Source: Thiotrichales bacterium 19S3-11 (GTDB taxonomy: Bacteria > Pseudomonadota > Gammaproteobacteria > Francisellales > Francisellaceae). From it: 64,000 bases of DNA. The notes under the pieces were generated by a model that was not told the DNA's origin, did no database searches, and saw nothing but the letters and a program-made list of their open reading frames with translations. Below are positions 9,259 to 18,939 of the stretch, in pieces; positions within the stretch are counted from its first letter, which is position 1, and each line of letters opens with the position of its first letter. A program made the position numbers and the translations under genes. Location of the stretch: assembly GCA_021713295.1 (NCBI GenBank), contig JAKJJU010000006.1, positions 1 through 64,000 on the forward strand, in the 5' to 3' direction.

Positions 9259-10881
9259 ATGTTATCAATTCTACCAAAAACTCATAAATCTATAAATTGG
9301 CAAAGCCAACACCAAAAGCAAAAGGAATGGGGGATTGCTAAAAGCTATTTTGAAAGCTTTCCAGAACAAAAAAAACTGAAACATAATCGTAAAAATCATA
9401 GCAGCAAATATAAAATAGCTCATTCATTTATTCAGCTAGATGGGGAAATATACGCTGTTAATGACACTATTTTAGGTCAAGGTGGTCAAGGAAAAGCTAT
9501 ACTGCTTGAAAATAAAAATGGTAAGTTATTTGTATCTAAAAGATCAATTGAAAGTTTTACGGAGAGTTCTAGCAATTTCCGTAAATCTCAACAAGAAATT
9601 CATTATGCAAAAAGTGCAAGCGTTGCTACATCAGATGCAGTTTTAAGAAGGCAAGGTGGGAAAAGGCGAGGTCAGTCAAAAAAATCTTATAGGCCAACTA
9701 AAAATTATATTCTCTATGACTATAAAGGTCAGGCGTTAATTGAGTATTTAAGAGACAATAAAAAAAAGCTTACTCGAGATGATCAATATGATTTAGGAAT
9801 TAAAGTATTTATAAAGTTAGACGAGTTGCATAAAAGAGGTTATGCACATTTGGATCTTAAGCCAGAGAATATTACCATTGATGAGTATGGGGAGATACAT
9901 TTTATTGACTTTGGTTATGCGCAAGAAATTGCAAAGCCAGTAGCAGTAATTAAAGGAACATCGCTTTATATACCTTATAATGTGATAAATGAGTATGCAG
10001 AAGTCCTTGATTTATATGCTGCATTAAGAGTTTGTGGTTATGTTAAAGATAAAAGTTTTTGTTTTGATAGAGGCTATGAGAAGCGAAATTTTTTTGAGGC
10101 TATAGATGATGGTTTTCAAAGCTATGAAGCATGGATTTTTAATAATAAATTAATTGATAGTCAATCTGAAGGCTTATATGAACTAATAAAATGTGCACAA
10201 AAAGAGCAATTAGAACTTGAACCAAATACACATGCAGATGATATTGCCGTATCAATGATTCTATTAAAAAATAAAATCAAGCTAACTAAATCTGAGTTAA
10301 TTATATTGAAGCAAAATAAGCAGTTAAAGCAGGCATTAATGAACATATACAAAGAAAGTTCCAATATTATTTCTGAAAGCTGGGTTAAGAATTTATTATT
10401 TCAGGCTAAACCAAAACCTTTAAGTGATGGAACCTATTTATTTATGGAAGAAAGCGATGAAATTAAGTTATGCTCTGTACGAGATTTGCTAATTAATGCT
10501 GTTGTCGTTGCCTATAATGTAACTTCAGATAATACGAAGAAACATATATTAGGTTTACTAAGGGATAATATCAGCAAATTGGATTTAACGTTAGCTAATG
10601 CTAAAAGCGACTTAAAAAGACAATTTTTACAAGCAGTTAGAATTGTATCGCATCATACACACCCATTTAAAAATAGAACAATTAGTGATCCAACAGCAAC
10701 AAACTCATTTATGCAAGCTAATGGGCAGTTTAATCAGATAAAGAGTTTATTGAACGTTACTGAAAAAGATTGGGATATCGTTTTATATCATGGTGATGAA
10801 GCAGTAAATAAGTTACAAATAGAGACTTATAATCAAAAAAATCATCAGCAAAGTAATCCAGTTATGGAATTATTAAACTGA
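9259..10881 (+). CDS. Eukaryotic-type serine/threonine protein kinase domain protein
   Basis: A 540-residue soluble protein with a nearly complete Hanks-type kinase core. The visible elements are the Gly-loop GQGGQG (73-78), a VAIK-like lysine K94 (FVSKRS), a candidate helix-C glutamate E113, the catalytic loop HLDLKPEN (197-204, with D199, K201 and N204), the metal-binding DFG (217-219) and a DLYAALR segment (251-257) matching helix F. L198 replaces Arg of HRD, so activation-loop phosphorylation may not be required. About 240 residues after the kinase resemble nothing I recognise. There is no signal peptide, membrane segment, PASTA or forkhead domain, so it is not a typical bacterial PknB. 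It has no operon partner. The intact motifs make activity likely; the target is unknown. A role as a translocated effector is inference only. Confidence 0.85.
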   Translation: MLSILPKTHKSINWQSQHQKQKEWGIAKSYFESFPEQKKLKHNRKNHSSKYKIAHSFIQLDGEIYAVNDTILGQGGQGKAILLENKNGKLFVSKRSIESFTESSSNFRKSQQEIHYAKSASVATSDAVLRRQGGKRRGQSKKSYRPTKNYILYDYKGQALIEYLRDNKKKLTRDDQYDLGIKVFIKLDELHKRGYAHLDLKPENITIDEYGEIHFIDFGYAQEIAKPVAVIKGTSLYIPYNVINEYAEVLDLYAALRVCGYVKDKSFCFDRGYEKRNFFEAIDDGFQSYEAWIFNNKLIDSQSEGLYELIKCAQKEQLELEPNTHADDIAVSMILLKNKIKLTKSELIILKQNKQLKQALMNIYKESSNIISESWVKNLLFQAKPKPLSDGTYLFMEESDEIKLCSVRDLLINAVVVAYNVTSDNTKKHILGLLRDNISKLDLTLANAKSDLKRQFLQAVRIVSHHTHPFKNRTISDPTATNSFMQANGQFNQIKSLLNVTEKDWDIVLYHGDEAVNKLQIETYNQKNHQQSNPVMELLN

Positions 10882-10882
10882 C

Positions 10883-11914
10883 CTAGATTATAGGCAAGCA
10901 TTTTTTGGAAGGGTAACCTGGTACCTCTTGTGTGAGTTTTGGTACCATAAAACCTGATGATATTTCAGATAATTCTTTAATAATGCTTTGTGCTTTAGCA
11001 ATTGATAGATCAAAGTGAGTTGTGCCAGATACTTTATCTAATAAATGAATATAATATGGCATACTCTGACATTCGATTAAACGAGAGCTCAGTTGATGTA
11101 AAATTTTTGCATTATCATTAATGCCTTTTAATAAAGTGCTTTGATTCAGATTTAAAATTCCGTATTGATGGGATGCTTTTAATACGGTCTCAACTTCATG
11201 ATCTAGTTCATTGGGATGATTACTGTGAATAACTAAAATGACTTTTAAGGTTGTTGAAGTAAGTAATGTTAATAATTCAGGTGTGATACGTTCAGGTAAT
11301 ACGATGGGGATACGAGAATGTATGCGCAAGCGTTTAACATGTTTGATAGCTTGGATATGTTCAATAAAAAAAGCCAATCTCTGATTTGAATTTAAAAGCG
11401 GGTCTCCACCACTTAAAATGACTTCTTCGATAGATGAATCTTGATTAATATAATCAAATACCTTTAACCAATTGTTTGTGCCAGGAATATTGGTTTGATA
11501 ATTGAAGTTACGGCGAAAACAATAACGACAGTGAATTGCGCAGGCAGTATGCGCAATCAGTAACACGCGACTATGATATTTATGCAGTAGGCCAGCTAAC
11601 GGGTTATAGTTCTTTTCACTTAAAGGGTCACTTGTATAACGTTGATCAGTGAGTTCTTCATTTTTTGTTGCTAAAACTTGTTTTAACAGTGGGTCATTAA
11701 GATTTTCTTTTTCGATACGATTAGCAAATGCATGAGGAATCACTGTTTTAAATTGTTGTTGTGCTTTAGTTGATAGGTTAGCTAGCTTAGGGTCAATGTT
11801 TAAATATTCTAGTAGTGAGTGGGCATCTTTAAAGCCATCAATAAGAGATTTTTTCCAGTTACGGTCAATAAATTTCTGAACAATTCTTTCAGCTTGTTGT
11901 ATCATAGCCTTCAA
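10883..11914 (-). CDS. epmB: EF-P beta-lysylation protein EpmB (lysine 2,3-aminomutase family)
   Basis: Radical-SAM, PLP-dependent enzyme that turns (S)-alpha-lysine into (R)-beta-lysine for modification of elongation factor P. The cluster-binding CxxxCxxC is C125, C129 and C132 (CAIHCRYC), and the downstream SGGDPLL motif is typical. At 343 aa it has the short EpmB length rather than the 400+ aa of clostridial KamA. It is divergent from efp with only 44 bp between the starts, which strongly supports EpmB. EpmA is not in the window. Its 3' end stops 1 bp from the end of the convergent kinase gene. Confidence 0.95.
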   Translation of the reverse strand: MKAMIQQAERIVQKFIDRNWKKSLIDGFKDAHSLLEYLNIDPKLANLSTKAQQQFKTVIPHAFANRIEKENLNDPLLKQVLATKNEELTDQRYTSDPLSEKNYNPLAGLLHKYHSRVLLIAHTACAIHCRYCFRRNFNYQTNIPGTNNWLKVFDYINQDSSIEEVILSGGDPLLNSNQRLAFFIEHIQAIKHVKRLRIHSRIPIVLPERITPELLTLLTSTTLKVILVIHSNHPNELDHEVETVLKASHQYGILNLNQSTLLKGINDNAKILHQLSSRLIECQSMPYYIHLLDKVSGTTHFDLSIAKAQSIIKELSEISSGFMVPKLTQEVPGYPSKKCLPII

Positions 11915-11918
11915 TTCG

Positions 11919-11924
11919 TATAAT
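11919..11924 (+). promoter_or_regulatory. Candidate -10 box for efp-orn
   Basis: A TATAAT lies 34 bp before the efp ATG, in the 44-bp gap shared with epmB. A TTGTTG at 11894-11899 could be a weak -35, but the 19-bp spacing is long and it sits inside the start of epmB. Confidence 0.4.
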
Positions 11925-11958
11925 TAATTTTTTAAAGACGATAGTATAAGAGGTAATT

Positions 11959-12528
11959 ATGGCAAGTTACAGCACCAATGAGTTTAAAAATGGATTAAAG
12001 CTATTAATAGATGGTGAACCTATGGGTATTGTAGAAAATGAAGTAGTTAAGCCCGGAAAAGGACAAGCTTTTAACCGTGTTAAATTACGTAATTTTCGTA
12101 CAGGCAGAGTAATAGAGCGTACATTTAAGTCTGGTGAAAGTGTCGAAGCAGCAGATATTATTGAACTAGAAGTACAGTATTTATATAGCGATGGTGAACA
12201 TTATCACTTTATGCATCAAGATAGTTTTGAACAATATGCTGTAGATGAGCATGCGTTGGGTGATTCAAAGCTTTGGTTAAAAGAGCAAGATATTTGCACT
12301 ATTTTATTGTTTAATGGAGATGCGATTAATATAACACCACCTAACTTTGTTAATTTACAAATTATAGAGACTGATCCAGGTGTGCGAGGTGATACTTCTG
12401 GTGGTGGTGGTAAGCCAGCCAAGTTAGAAACCGGAGCAGTTGTTCGGGTGCCATTATTTGTCCAGCAAGATGAAGTTATTAAAGTTGATACACGTACAGG
12501 TGAATACGTATCAAGAGTGAAAGAGTAA
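11959..12528 (+). CDS. efp: Elongation factor P
   Basis: Relieves ribosomes stalled on polyproline stretches. It has the three-domain EF-P fold at the standard length (189 aa). The loop KPGKGQAF places a lysine at residue 34, the site that EpmA/EpmB modify with beta-lysine, and epmB is the divergent neighbour. The C-terminal signature region around [19 protein letters not shown] is intact. Its stop codon shares one base with the orn start (TAATG). Confidence 0.98.
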   Translation: MASYSTNEFKNGLKLLIDGEPMGIVENEVVKPGKGQAFNRVKLRNFRTGRVIERTFKSGESVEAADIIELEVQYLYSDGEHYHFMHQDSFEQYAVDEHALGDSKLWLKEQDICTILLFNGDAINITPPNFVNLQIIETDPGVRGDTSGGGGKPAKLETGAVVRVPLFVQQDEVIKVDTRTGEYVSRVKE

Positions 12529-13085
12529 TGTTAGATTCTAATGACTTGAAGTCGAGGCGTTGGGTTTGGATTGATCTTGAAATGACTGGATTAAATCCCC
12601 AGCGTGACCGAATTATCGAGATTGCGACAATTGTTACAGATACGAACCTAAATACAATTGCAGAAGGTCCTGTTATTGCAATTTCACAGCCACAAAGTTT
12701 ATTGGATCAGATGGATGACTGGTGTACAAAAACACACGGTGATTCTGGGTTAACTAAAAGAGTTCAACAAAGTACGATAAGCGAAGCTCAAGCTGAAGAG
12801 ATGACATTAGCATTTCTAAGAGAGTATGTTGTTGAAAATACATCGCCTATGTGTGGTAATTCCATCTGGCAAGATAGACGGTTTTTAAACCGATATATGC
12901 CGAACCTTGAGGCATTTTTCCATTATCGCATGTTAGATGTGAGTACCTTAAAAATATTGGCACAAAATTGGAAACCGTCAGTTTATGAAGCTCATAATAA
13001 AGAGACAAAACATTTAGCATTAGATGATATTAAAGAGTCAATTGACGAGTTAAATCATTATCGTGACTATTTTTTAAACCTGTAA
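12528..13085 (+). CDS. orn: Oligoribonuclease
   Basis: 3'-5' exoribonuclease of the DEDDh group that degrades 2-5 nt RNA, including the pGpG produced by c-di-GMP phosphodiesterases. The first catalytic motif WIDLEMTGL is visible near residue 15, and later motifs around [10 protein letters not shown] and [15 protein letters not shown] complete the DEDDh set. It is 185 aa, as expected. Its start overlaps the efp stop by one base. Its last 56 bp overlap, tail to tail, the gene for a GGDEF-EAL protein, a functionally related neighbour because Orn clears pGpG. Confidence 0.97.
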   Translation: MLDSNDLKSRRWVWIDLEMTGLNPQRDRIIEIATIVTDTNLNTIAEGPVIAISQPQSLLDQMDDWCTKTHGDSGLTKRVQQSTISEAQAEEMTLAFLREYVVENTSPMCGNSIWQDRRFLNRYMPNLEAFFHYRMLDVSTLKILAQNWKPSVYEAHNKETKHLALDDIKESIDELNHYRDYFLNL

Positions 13086-14967
13086 GTTGATTAAAGTTTA
13101 TGTTTTTAATGTTTTCAGGTTTGTGATAATAATAGCCTTGAATAATATCGCAGTTAAGCTCATGTAATACTTGGAGCTCTTCCTTAGTTTCAATGCCTTC
13201 GGCGATGGCTTTGATATTATTATATTTAGCCATGGTAATCATGGAACGAACAATTTCAATATTATTGGATTTATCTAAATCAGTAATAAAAGAACGATCA
13301 ATTTTTAAAGCAGAAATATGATTTGATTGAAGGCGTTTATAATTGGAATATTGTACACCAAAGTCATCAATGGCCACTTCTAAACCATAGTTACGAATTA
13401 GCATTAAAGCCTTATCTAATTCATCCTGTTCCATAGCATTAGTCTCAACAATCTCAAAACAAAATTGAATCTGTTTATCTATTTCAAAGTTATTAATGAT
13501 TCTAACTAATTCTTGAATATGAAGAGGTATCATTCTATTGGGAAGTAATAAGTTAATTGAAACTTTAAGTTTTTGCTGGGGTTTTACTGTTTGTAAGTGA
13601 TTTAAGGTGTTATAGACTATTTTTTTATTCAATTCTTCTGATAATGCATGTTTGTAGCATAACTCACTCATTAAAAGTGGATTCATATCATGTTTATTTA
13701 AACGCATTAACACTTCGCCACCAATACATTTGTTAGTTTTAAGGTCAAGTTGTTTTTGAAAGTAGATTGAAAATAAATTTTTATCTAAGATTTCAATACA
13801 ATTCTCACGTAATTTTTCTTGTTTGATATGATAATTCTGAATTTCATCGTTATAAACCATCAAATTTGATCGATTTTCTTTTGCATATAATACCGTCAAA
13901 TTTAATTTATTTAGTAGATCTTTAGCATTATCAGCGTTTTGAGGGTATTTAATTAATGAAAAGCGCACTGAGTGAAAATTAATATTCATATCTTTTTTCA
14001 GTTTAGCTGTAACTTCTGAGGTAATAGAAACAAGTTTTGCATTTAATTGATCCATATCAATGTCAGAGAGCAAAATACAAAATTCATCTCCACCAAACCT
14101 AGAAATAATGCCTTTTTTATCAATAGAGTGAATAAAGTCTCTAAAGTGAATACAAACTTTTTTTAATACATGGTCACCTATTGCATGTCCATATTTATCA
14201 TTAATTTCTTTAAAATTAATGATATCTAACATGATAAGGATAAAGTTTCCGTTATTTCTTTTAACTCTTAAATTAAGTTCATTGATCAAAAAGCTGCGAC
14301 TATGAGCGCCTGTTAAATAGTCGTGGCTTAATAAATAGCGCTGTTTGCGGTTTGTTTCTTTTAATGATTTATTCTTTTTTGCTAGGTGATTTACCAAGCT
14401 AATCATTGCCTTGGTATGGCCCATAGATAAGATAATAGTAGCATATAAAATAGCCACTGCAATGAGGACTTCGCCAATCATAATACTCAGAGAGGTTAAG
14501 TCTTTTGATTGTATATAGGTTTTACCCGTATAGCCGAGGGACTGTAAAGTATAAAACAAAACAATAAAAAAAACAGCCATAATTAGGTACTTAACCAAGC
14601 TTGATGGTTTACCTAATAAGGAGATATAGATAATAAAAGGTAGTATGTATAATGAACCAGTAGACATATAGCCATAACTGATAAGTGAGCCTAGCCAACC
14701 ACAGAAAGAAATGATTACAATAAAGTATCGCTTTAATCGATTTGATAGTTTTTTATAGTAGTTTAATATGAGACAGCTTAATGAAAGGGCTAAAAATAGA
14801 TAAGTCTGAATACTATAGCTGCTGAAATAGCCAAATTTTCTTATCTGAGTTAGGCTGTAAATACATAAAATAAGAATCCCAACCAGCATACTAAAGAACA
14901 ATATACTAGTTATTTCTTTAGTATACAGATACATTAGTTTTTGTTGGATTGCCTTATTATGCTGCAT
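13030..14967 (-). CDS. Membrane GGDEF-EAL cyclic-di-GMP protein
   Basis: A c-di-GMP turnover protein in the inner membrane. Residues 20-185 hold about six hydrophobic helices with no recognised sensor domain. A GGDEF domain follows (active-site GGDEF at 292-296), then an EAL domain. EAL residues are conserved: E418 in the variant EVL, N472, E505, D534-D535, K555, E590 and Q610 in QGYYYHKP. No RxxD inhibitory site precedes GGDEF (the residues there are DKKG), so product inhibition through that site is unlikely. Both domains look competent; which dominates cannot be told. The 3' end overlaps orn by 56 bp. Confidence 0.93.
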   Translation of the reverse strand: MQHNKAIQQKLMYLYTKEITSILFFSMLVGILILCIYSLTQIRKFGYFSSYSIQTYLFLALSLSCLILNYYKKLSNRLKRYFIVIISFCGWLGSLISYGYMSTGSLYILPFIIYISLLGKPSSLVKYLIMAVFFIVLFYTLQSLGYTGKTYIQSKDLTSLSIMIGEVLIAVAILYATIILSMGHTKAMISLVNHLAKKNKSLKETNRKQRYLLSHDYLTGAHSRSFLINELNLRVKRNNGNFILIMLDIINFKEINDKYGHAIGDHVLKKVCIHFRDFIHSIDKKGIISRFGGDEFCILLSDIDMDQLNAKLVSITSEVTAKLKKDMNINFHSVRFSLIKYPQNADNAKDLLNKLNLTVLYAKENRSNLMVYNDEIQNYHIKQEKLRENCIEILDKNLFSIYFQKQLDLKTNKCIGGEVLMRLNKHDMNPLLMSELCYKHALSEELNKKIVYNTLNHLQTVKPQQKLKVSINLLLPNRMIPLHIQELVRIINNFEIDKQIQFCFEIVETNAMEQDELDKALMLIRNYGLEVAIDDFGVQYSNYKRLQSNHISALKIDRSFITDLDKSNNIEIVRSMITMAKYNNIKAIAEGIETKEELQVLHELNCDIIQGYYYHKPENIKNINFNQLTGLKNSHDNDLTRQLTL

Positions 14968-15024
14968 GTTACTTATAGTATATTATTAGCTCTTTATTAA
15001 ACTTAGTTGAAAGTTAAAGATTTA

Positions 15025-16332
15025 TCAATCATTATGCGCGAATTGATCATAAATAAAGTAAGACTTAATACCAGGGATATCATATAACGAATAAATTGCT
15101 TTAATGCGTTCATTATGATAAAGATTTTTTTTAGGGTGATTTACCAGTTTGAGCTCAAAGTCCATTGTATTTAGATCAAATACTTGAGCTTGATTACTGA
15201 CAGCTTCAGGGATAGCCGTACGGTTTGCATAATTATATAAATCTTTATAGTAGAGTTTTCTATGTTTGAGGTCTTTAAATGTTATCCAAAGTGTTTCACT
15301 GGTAACTTCATCAGGTACGGTTAGTTTTTCTATAACTAATTGAGCTTGATACATGGCATCTTGGTTGGTTAAGACTTGTGGCAAATGGTTTAATAACGCG
15401 TTTGCTCGTATGAAGCGTTCTTTAGAAGAAGTGCCTTCAGGCAGTATTAATAACACAGGAAATTCAGGTTGCTTTATATAACTATAGTCACTCTTTTGAT
15501 TGATTATAGAGTTGGATTGATTATTTGACGGCTTCTTGGAATAAGGCTTATAGTTGAGTAATTTTTTGTAGAAAAGTGTATTTTGTACTTGAAGCTTATA
15601 AGATGGTGCATTAGTGAGTACATCGCCGATTGAATAAATTGCTACTTCACCATGAATAAATTCGATAACGGCACTATTACCATGAGCATCTCTAATCGAT
15701 AGGTGTAATGGGATATCTTTAACAAAAATACCATCAATTGCTTTTAATGATGACTCTACAATTTGATACTGTTTTAATAGCGTAATTGCTTCTTCTGTTG
15801 TGCTGGCATTGCCTAAGACAAAGTCACTTGTGTCATATACCGATAAAGCAGGACGGCTATCAGATTGATTATACTTTGGATAGGTGCTGCCAGGGTGAAA
15901 CATGGCCGAAACTGATAGACCTTGAGTATTCATGCCATCTAAAATATTATTACCAATAAATCCAGTTCTACCAAAATAACCATATTTATTTGTCCAATGA
16001 GCTAATTTTGTTATTGGGATATTGTTGTTATTAATAATAACATTACTTATTTGGGTTGAATTTATATAGCCTTTTTTATAAGAAAAGGCATGATTCAGTA
16101 ATTGTGTAATTGCCGCTTGATAAATAGGAATTTTAGCATACCAACTATAAGCCTGGTTGTTACGATCAAGTAATTCAACTGGAAAATCTAACGTTCTTGC
16201 TTCAATAACGTAATTTTTGTCATATAGGAAAATATTAGAGCAAGCATGTAGCTCTTTAAATATTATAAATAGAGATAGAAAAATAAACAAAAATACATTC
16301 AAAATGCATTTTGCTTTATTATGATTTATCAT
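15025..16332 (-). CDS. Exported choloylglycine hydrolase / penicillin V acylase-family Ntn hydrolase
   Basis: Linear-amide C-N hydrolase of the Ntn superfamily. A hydrophobic signal sequence ends at ELHA-30. Cleavage there would expose C31, the N-terminal nucleophile of the family (ACSNIFLY), followed by the expected R46 and D49 (EARTLDF). At 435 aa it is longer than Gram-positive bile-salt hydrolases (about 325-330 aa) and resembles the Gram-negative exported members, some of which cleave N-acyl homoserine lactones or aromatic penicillins. Its substrate cannot be read from sequence. It is divergent from glpQ across a 213-bp gap, next to two other exported hydrolases. Confidence 0.85.
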   Translation of the reverse strand: MINHNKAKCILNVFLFIFLSLFIIFKELHACSNIFLYDKNYVIEARTLDFPVELLDRNNQAYSWYAKIPIYQAAITQLLNHAFSYKKGYINSTQISNVIINNNNIPITKLAHWTNKYGYFGRTGFIGNNILDGMNTQGLSVSAMFHPGSTYPKYNQSDSRPALSVYDTSDFVLGNASTTEEAITLLKQYQIVESSLKAIDGIFVKDIPLHLSIRDAHGNSAVIEFIHGEVAIYSIGDVLTNAPSYKLQVQNTLFYKKLLNYKPYSKKPSNNQSNSIINQKSDYSYIKQPEFPVLLILPEGTSSKERFIRANALLNHLPQVLTNQDAMYQAQLVIEKLTVPDEVTSETLWITFKDLKHRKLYYKDLYNYANRTAIPEAVSNQAQVFDLNTMDFELKLVNHPKKNLYHNERIKAIYSLYDIPGIKSYFIYDQFAHND

Positions 16333-16545
16333 TGTAATGCCAAATTAGAATTATTATATTTTTAAGTTTAGCCAATAAAATTTCTAATATAAAACTTTTG
16401 GAATATAATAATTAATCAAATAGGAAGATAATAGCAAAATTATTAGGTAATTTAAAAGGTTGATCATAGCATTTTTTTTAGCTAGGCTTACAGTCGAATA
16501 ATTTCTATGTTGGAAAGTTAAATTAAACTTTAAAGAGAGAGTTTG

Positions 16546-17601
16546 ATGAAAAAGGTATTATTGGGAGGGGTTATGGTTGCTTTAAGTGCGTCGAATATCA
16601 ATGCAATGGGAAGCCAGCTTGTATCTAATTCTCAAGTCACCCAATATAATGGTAGGAAAACACCCAATACAGTTGTTCAAATATATGCGCATCGAGGGGG
16701 GAGGGGGTTAGCTCCCGAAAATACAATTCCTGCATATCAATCAGCATTACGCCTTGGTGTTGATTATGTTGATATGGATGTAGGTATTACTAAAGATGGT
16801 GTCGTTGTGGTAACCCATGATCTTGAGTTAAATCCGGAGATTACACAGAGGGATGGAAAATTTATTAAAGCAGCTATCCCTATTTATGATTTAACATTTA
16901 AAGAGTTGCAAACATATGATGTTGGAAAATTAAAGCCTAATACAGATTATGCAAACTATTTTCCTATGCAATATCAAATTGATGATGTACATATACCAAC
17001 GTTAAAAGAAGTGATACGTTATGTAAAATCAATCTCAGGTAATCAGGTTGGTTTTCAAATTGAAATTAAAACGGACCCTAAAGAGCCTCAAAAAACAGTT
17101 TCTCCAGAAGAGTTTGCTATAAAAGTTTACCAAGTTTTGAAAGAAGAGAAGGTTATTGATCGTTCAGAAATACAGGCATTTGAATTTAGGTGTTTACTTA
17201 AGCTTCAACAATTAGATAAAAATATCAAAACAGCCTATTTAACAGATCATACTAATAACCCCAAAGTTGCAAGTAAGAAAAAAAGAACTTTGTGGACAGC
17301 GGGCTATGATGTAAAAGATTATGATAACTCATTTCCGAAAATGGTAAAAGCATTAGGAGGAAATGCCTGGGAACCTTATGAGATGGATTTAACTCAAGAT
17401 GAGTTAATAGAGGCGCAAAAATTAGGTTTGAAGGTTGTTGTTTGGGGGTGGCCAGAAGAAGAAAATACTGAATTTAATTATCATCGAGTAGTTGAGCTAA
17501 TTAATTGGGGGATTGATGGTATCATTACGGATCGCCCAGACCAATTAAGGGGTATACTTTCTGCTCGTGGCTATAACTTGCCAAAAGGTTATCAAATATA
17601 A
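16546..17601 (+). CDS. glpQ: Periplasmic glycerophosphodiester phosphodiesterase
   Basis: Hydrolyses deacylated phospholipids (glycerophosphodiesters) to glycerol-3-phosphate and an alcohol. A signal peptide (MKKVLLGGVMVALSASNINA) is present. The GDPD core is visible as AHRGGRGLAPENT with the catalytic His, the metal ligands in YVDMDV, and the second catalytic His in VTHD. The C-terminal GIDGIITDRPD also fits. I start at the ATG at 16546, preceded by AAAGAGAG, rather than the TTG one codon earlier. The next gene encodes a GDSL lipase that could supply its substrate. Confidence 0.93.
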   Translation: MKKVLLGGVMVALSASNINAMGSQLVSNSQVTQYNGRKTPNTVVQIYAHRGGRGLAPENTIPAYQSALRLGVDYVDMDVGITKDGVVVVTHDLELNPEITQRDGKFIKAAIPIYDLTFKELQTYDVGKLKPNTDYANYFPMQYQIDDVHIPTLKEVIRYVKSISGNQVGFQIEIKTDPKEPQKTVSPEEFAIKVYQVLKEEKVIDRSEIQAFEFRCLLKLQQLDKNIKTAYLTDHTNNPKVASKKKRTLWTAGYDVKDYDNSFPKMVKALGGNAWEPYEMDLTQDELIEAQKLGLKVVVWGWPEEENTEFNYHRVVELINWGIDGIITDRPDQLRGILSARGYNLPKGYQI

Positions 17602-17636
17602 GGTGTAGATTTGATTTTTTTGAAGTAATAGATACA

Positions 17637-17671
17637 TTTTATGATTATAAAGTGTGCATTGCATCATAAAA
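17637..17671. repeat. Inverted repeat in the glpQ-lipase gap
   Basis: Nine-base arms TTTTATGAT (17637-17645) and ATCATAAAA (17663-17671) flank a 17-base loop, about 35 bp after the glpQ stop. The stem is A+T-rich and not followed by a real T-run, so a strong intrinsic terminator is unlikely. It could be a weak terminator or an operator for the lipase gene. Confidence 0.35.
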
Positions 17672-17763
17672 AGTTTGCAAAAAATACAATGATATCATTG
17701 TCGTTATTCAATTTTTAAGCTTCAATAATTTTTGTTTCATTTAATTTACAAAGGAGTTGTACA

Positions 17764-18918
17764 ATGAACAAGAGTGTTGCGATTATTTTTTCTGTATTAA
17801 GTTTATTGTTTTTATCGACGTTTGTATTATCCCAAAAAGTTATTGCCGATCAAATGCCATCCTTTTCAAGAATTCTTGTTTTTGGTGATAGTTTATCTGA
17901 TACGGGTAAAATGTATGACAAAAGTTTAGGTACAGTGCCTGCGGAACATCCAACATTTCAATGGTCAACGCCACTATACTATGATGGCAGATTTAGTAAT
18001 GGACCTGTCTGGATTGACTATTTAAAATCAGATTACTCAATGGCTGAGAATCAGGTTATAAATGAAGCAGAAGGTGGCGCAACACTATATAACTACATGA
18101 GTAAAAGTCTAAATCCAACCTACTGGGTTAGTAATACATTCAATTATGAAATATCTCAGTTTCTAACAAAAGTAGATAAACAAAAAGTATCACCAGTATC
18201 GGATAATGATATTGTTATTATTTGGATAGGAGGCAATGACCTTCTTACATTTGGTTGGACTAAAACAAGTGATATTTATGATGATATGTCTAAGTTATAT
18301 TTAGGTGTTGATACTTTAGTTGCAGCAGGGGTTAAAAATTTCATTATTTTAAATTTACCTGAATTAATTATGACACCTAAAGGTCGTGATCTAAAATTGA
18401 AAAAGCAAGATAAATTAAGTGATGCAAATACTAAATTTAATGAACAGTTAGCATTAGCTACACAATCAATGGCAGAATTTTATACGCCTAGAGGAATTAA
18501 AATTGGCTCATATGATATGATGAGTTTATTTCATGATGCACTTACATACCCTGAAAATTATGGCTTAACTGATACAAGACATGCTTGTTATTCAGGTTCG
18601 ATGCTTTCAATGACTTTAACCGAAGATGGTCAATATACAGCCTCTGTTAGAAAATTATCAAAACAGTGGAATGTTCCAGAAGATCAATTGGTTGAGTTTT
18701 TAAGAAATAATCCTGTATTTGCCGATAGTATGCAGTGGGTTTCTCAAGAGGATAATATTCAATCAATAGATGCAAGTGTTACTTCATTTGACCCGAATGA
18801 CTGCAAAGGGCATCTATTTTTTGATCAAGTGCACCCAACGACTGACGTGCATCGAATTGTTGCCGATCATTTAAGAAATTATATGAATAATGAATGGGTG
18901 TATAAAAGTTTAAGCTAA
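17764..18918 (+). CDS. Secreted GDSL (SGNH) lipase / phospholipase
   Basis: Esterase of the SGNH family, of the kind that includes Legionella PlaA-type lysophospholipases and Vibrio thermolabile haemolysin. A signal peptide covers about residues 1-29. The four family blocks are all present: nucleophile S43 in FGDSLSD, the oxyanion glycine in EGGAT (about 104), N158 in IGGNDL, and D354/H357 in DQVHP. A strong AAGGAG ribosome site lies 6 bp before the ATG. It follows glpQ by 162 bp on the same strand. Phospholipase action on host or environmental membranes is a family-based inference. Confidence 0.9.
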   Translation: MNKSVAIIFSVLSLLFLSTFVLSQKVIADQMPSFSRILVFGDSLSDTGKMYDKSLGTVPAEHPTFQWSTPLYYDGRFSNGPVWIDYLKSDYSMAENQVINEAEGGATLYNYMSKSLNPTYWVSNTFNYEISQFLTKVDKQKVSPVSDNDIVIIWIGGNDLLTFGWTKTSDIYDDMSKLYLGVDTLVAAGVKNFIILNLPELIMTPKGRDLKLKKQDKLSDANTKFNEQLALATQSMAEFYTPRGIKIGSYDMMSLFHDALTYPENYGLTDTRHACYSGSMLSMTLTEDGQYTASVRKLSKQWNVPEDQLVEFLRNNPVFADSMQWVSQEDNIQSIDASVTSFDPNDCKGHLFFDQVHPTTDVHRIVADHLRNYMNNEWVYKSLS

Positions 18919-18939
18919 TTTTTGTTAAACTATAAATGA

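Noticed and set aside
17637-17671. Intrinsic terminator after glpQ
   Set aside because: The stem is A+T-rich with a 17-base loop and no downstream T-run, so it is listed only as an inverted repeat.
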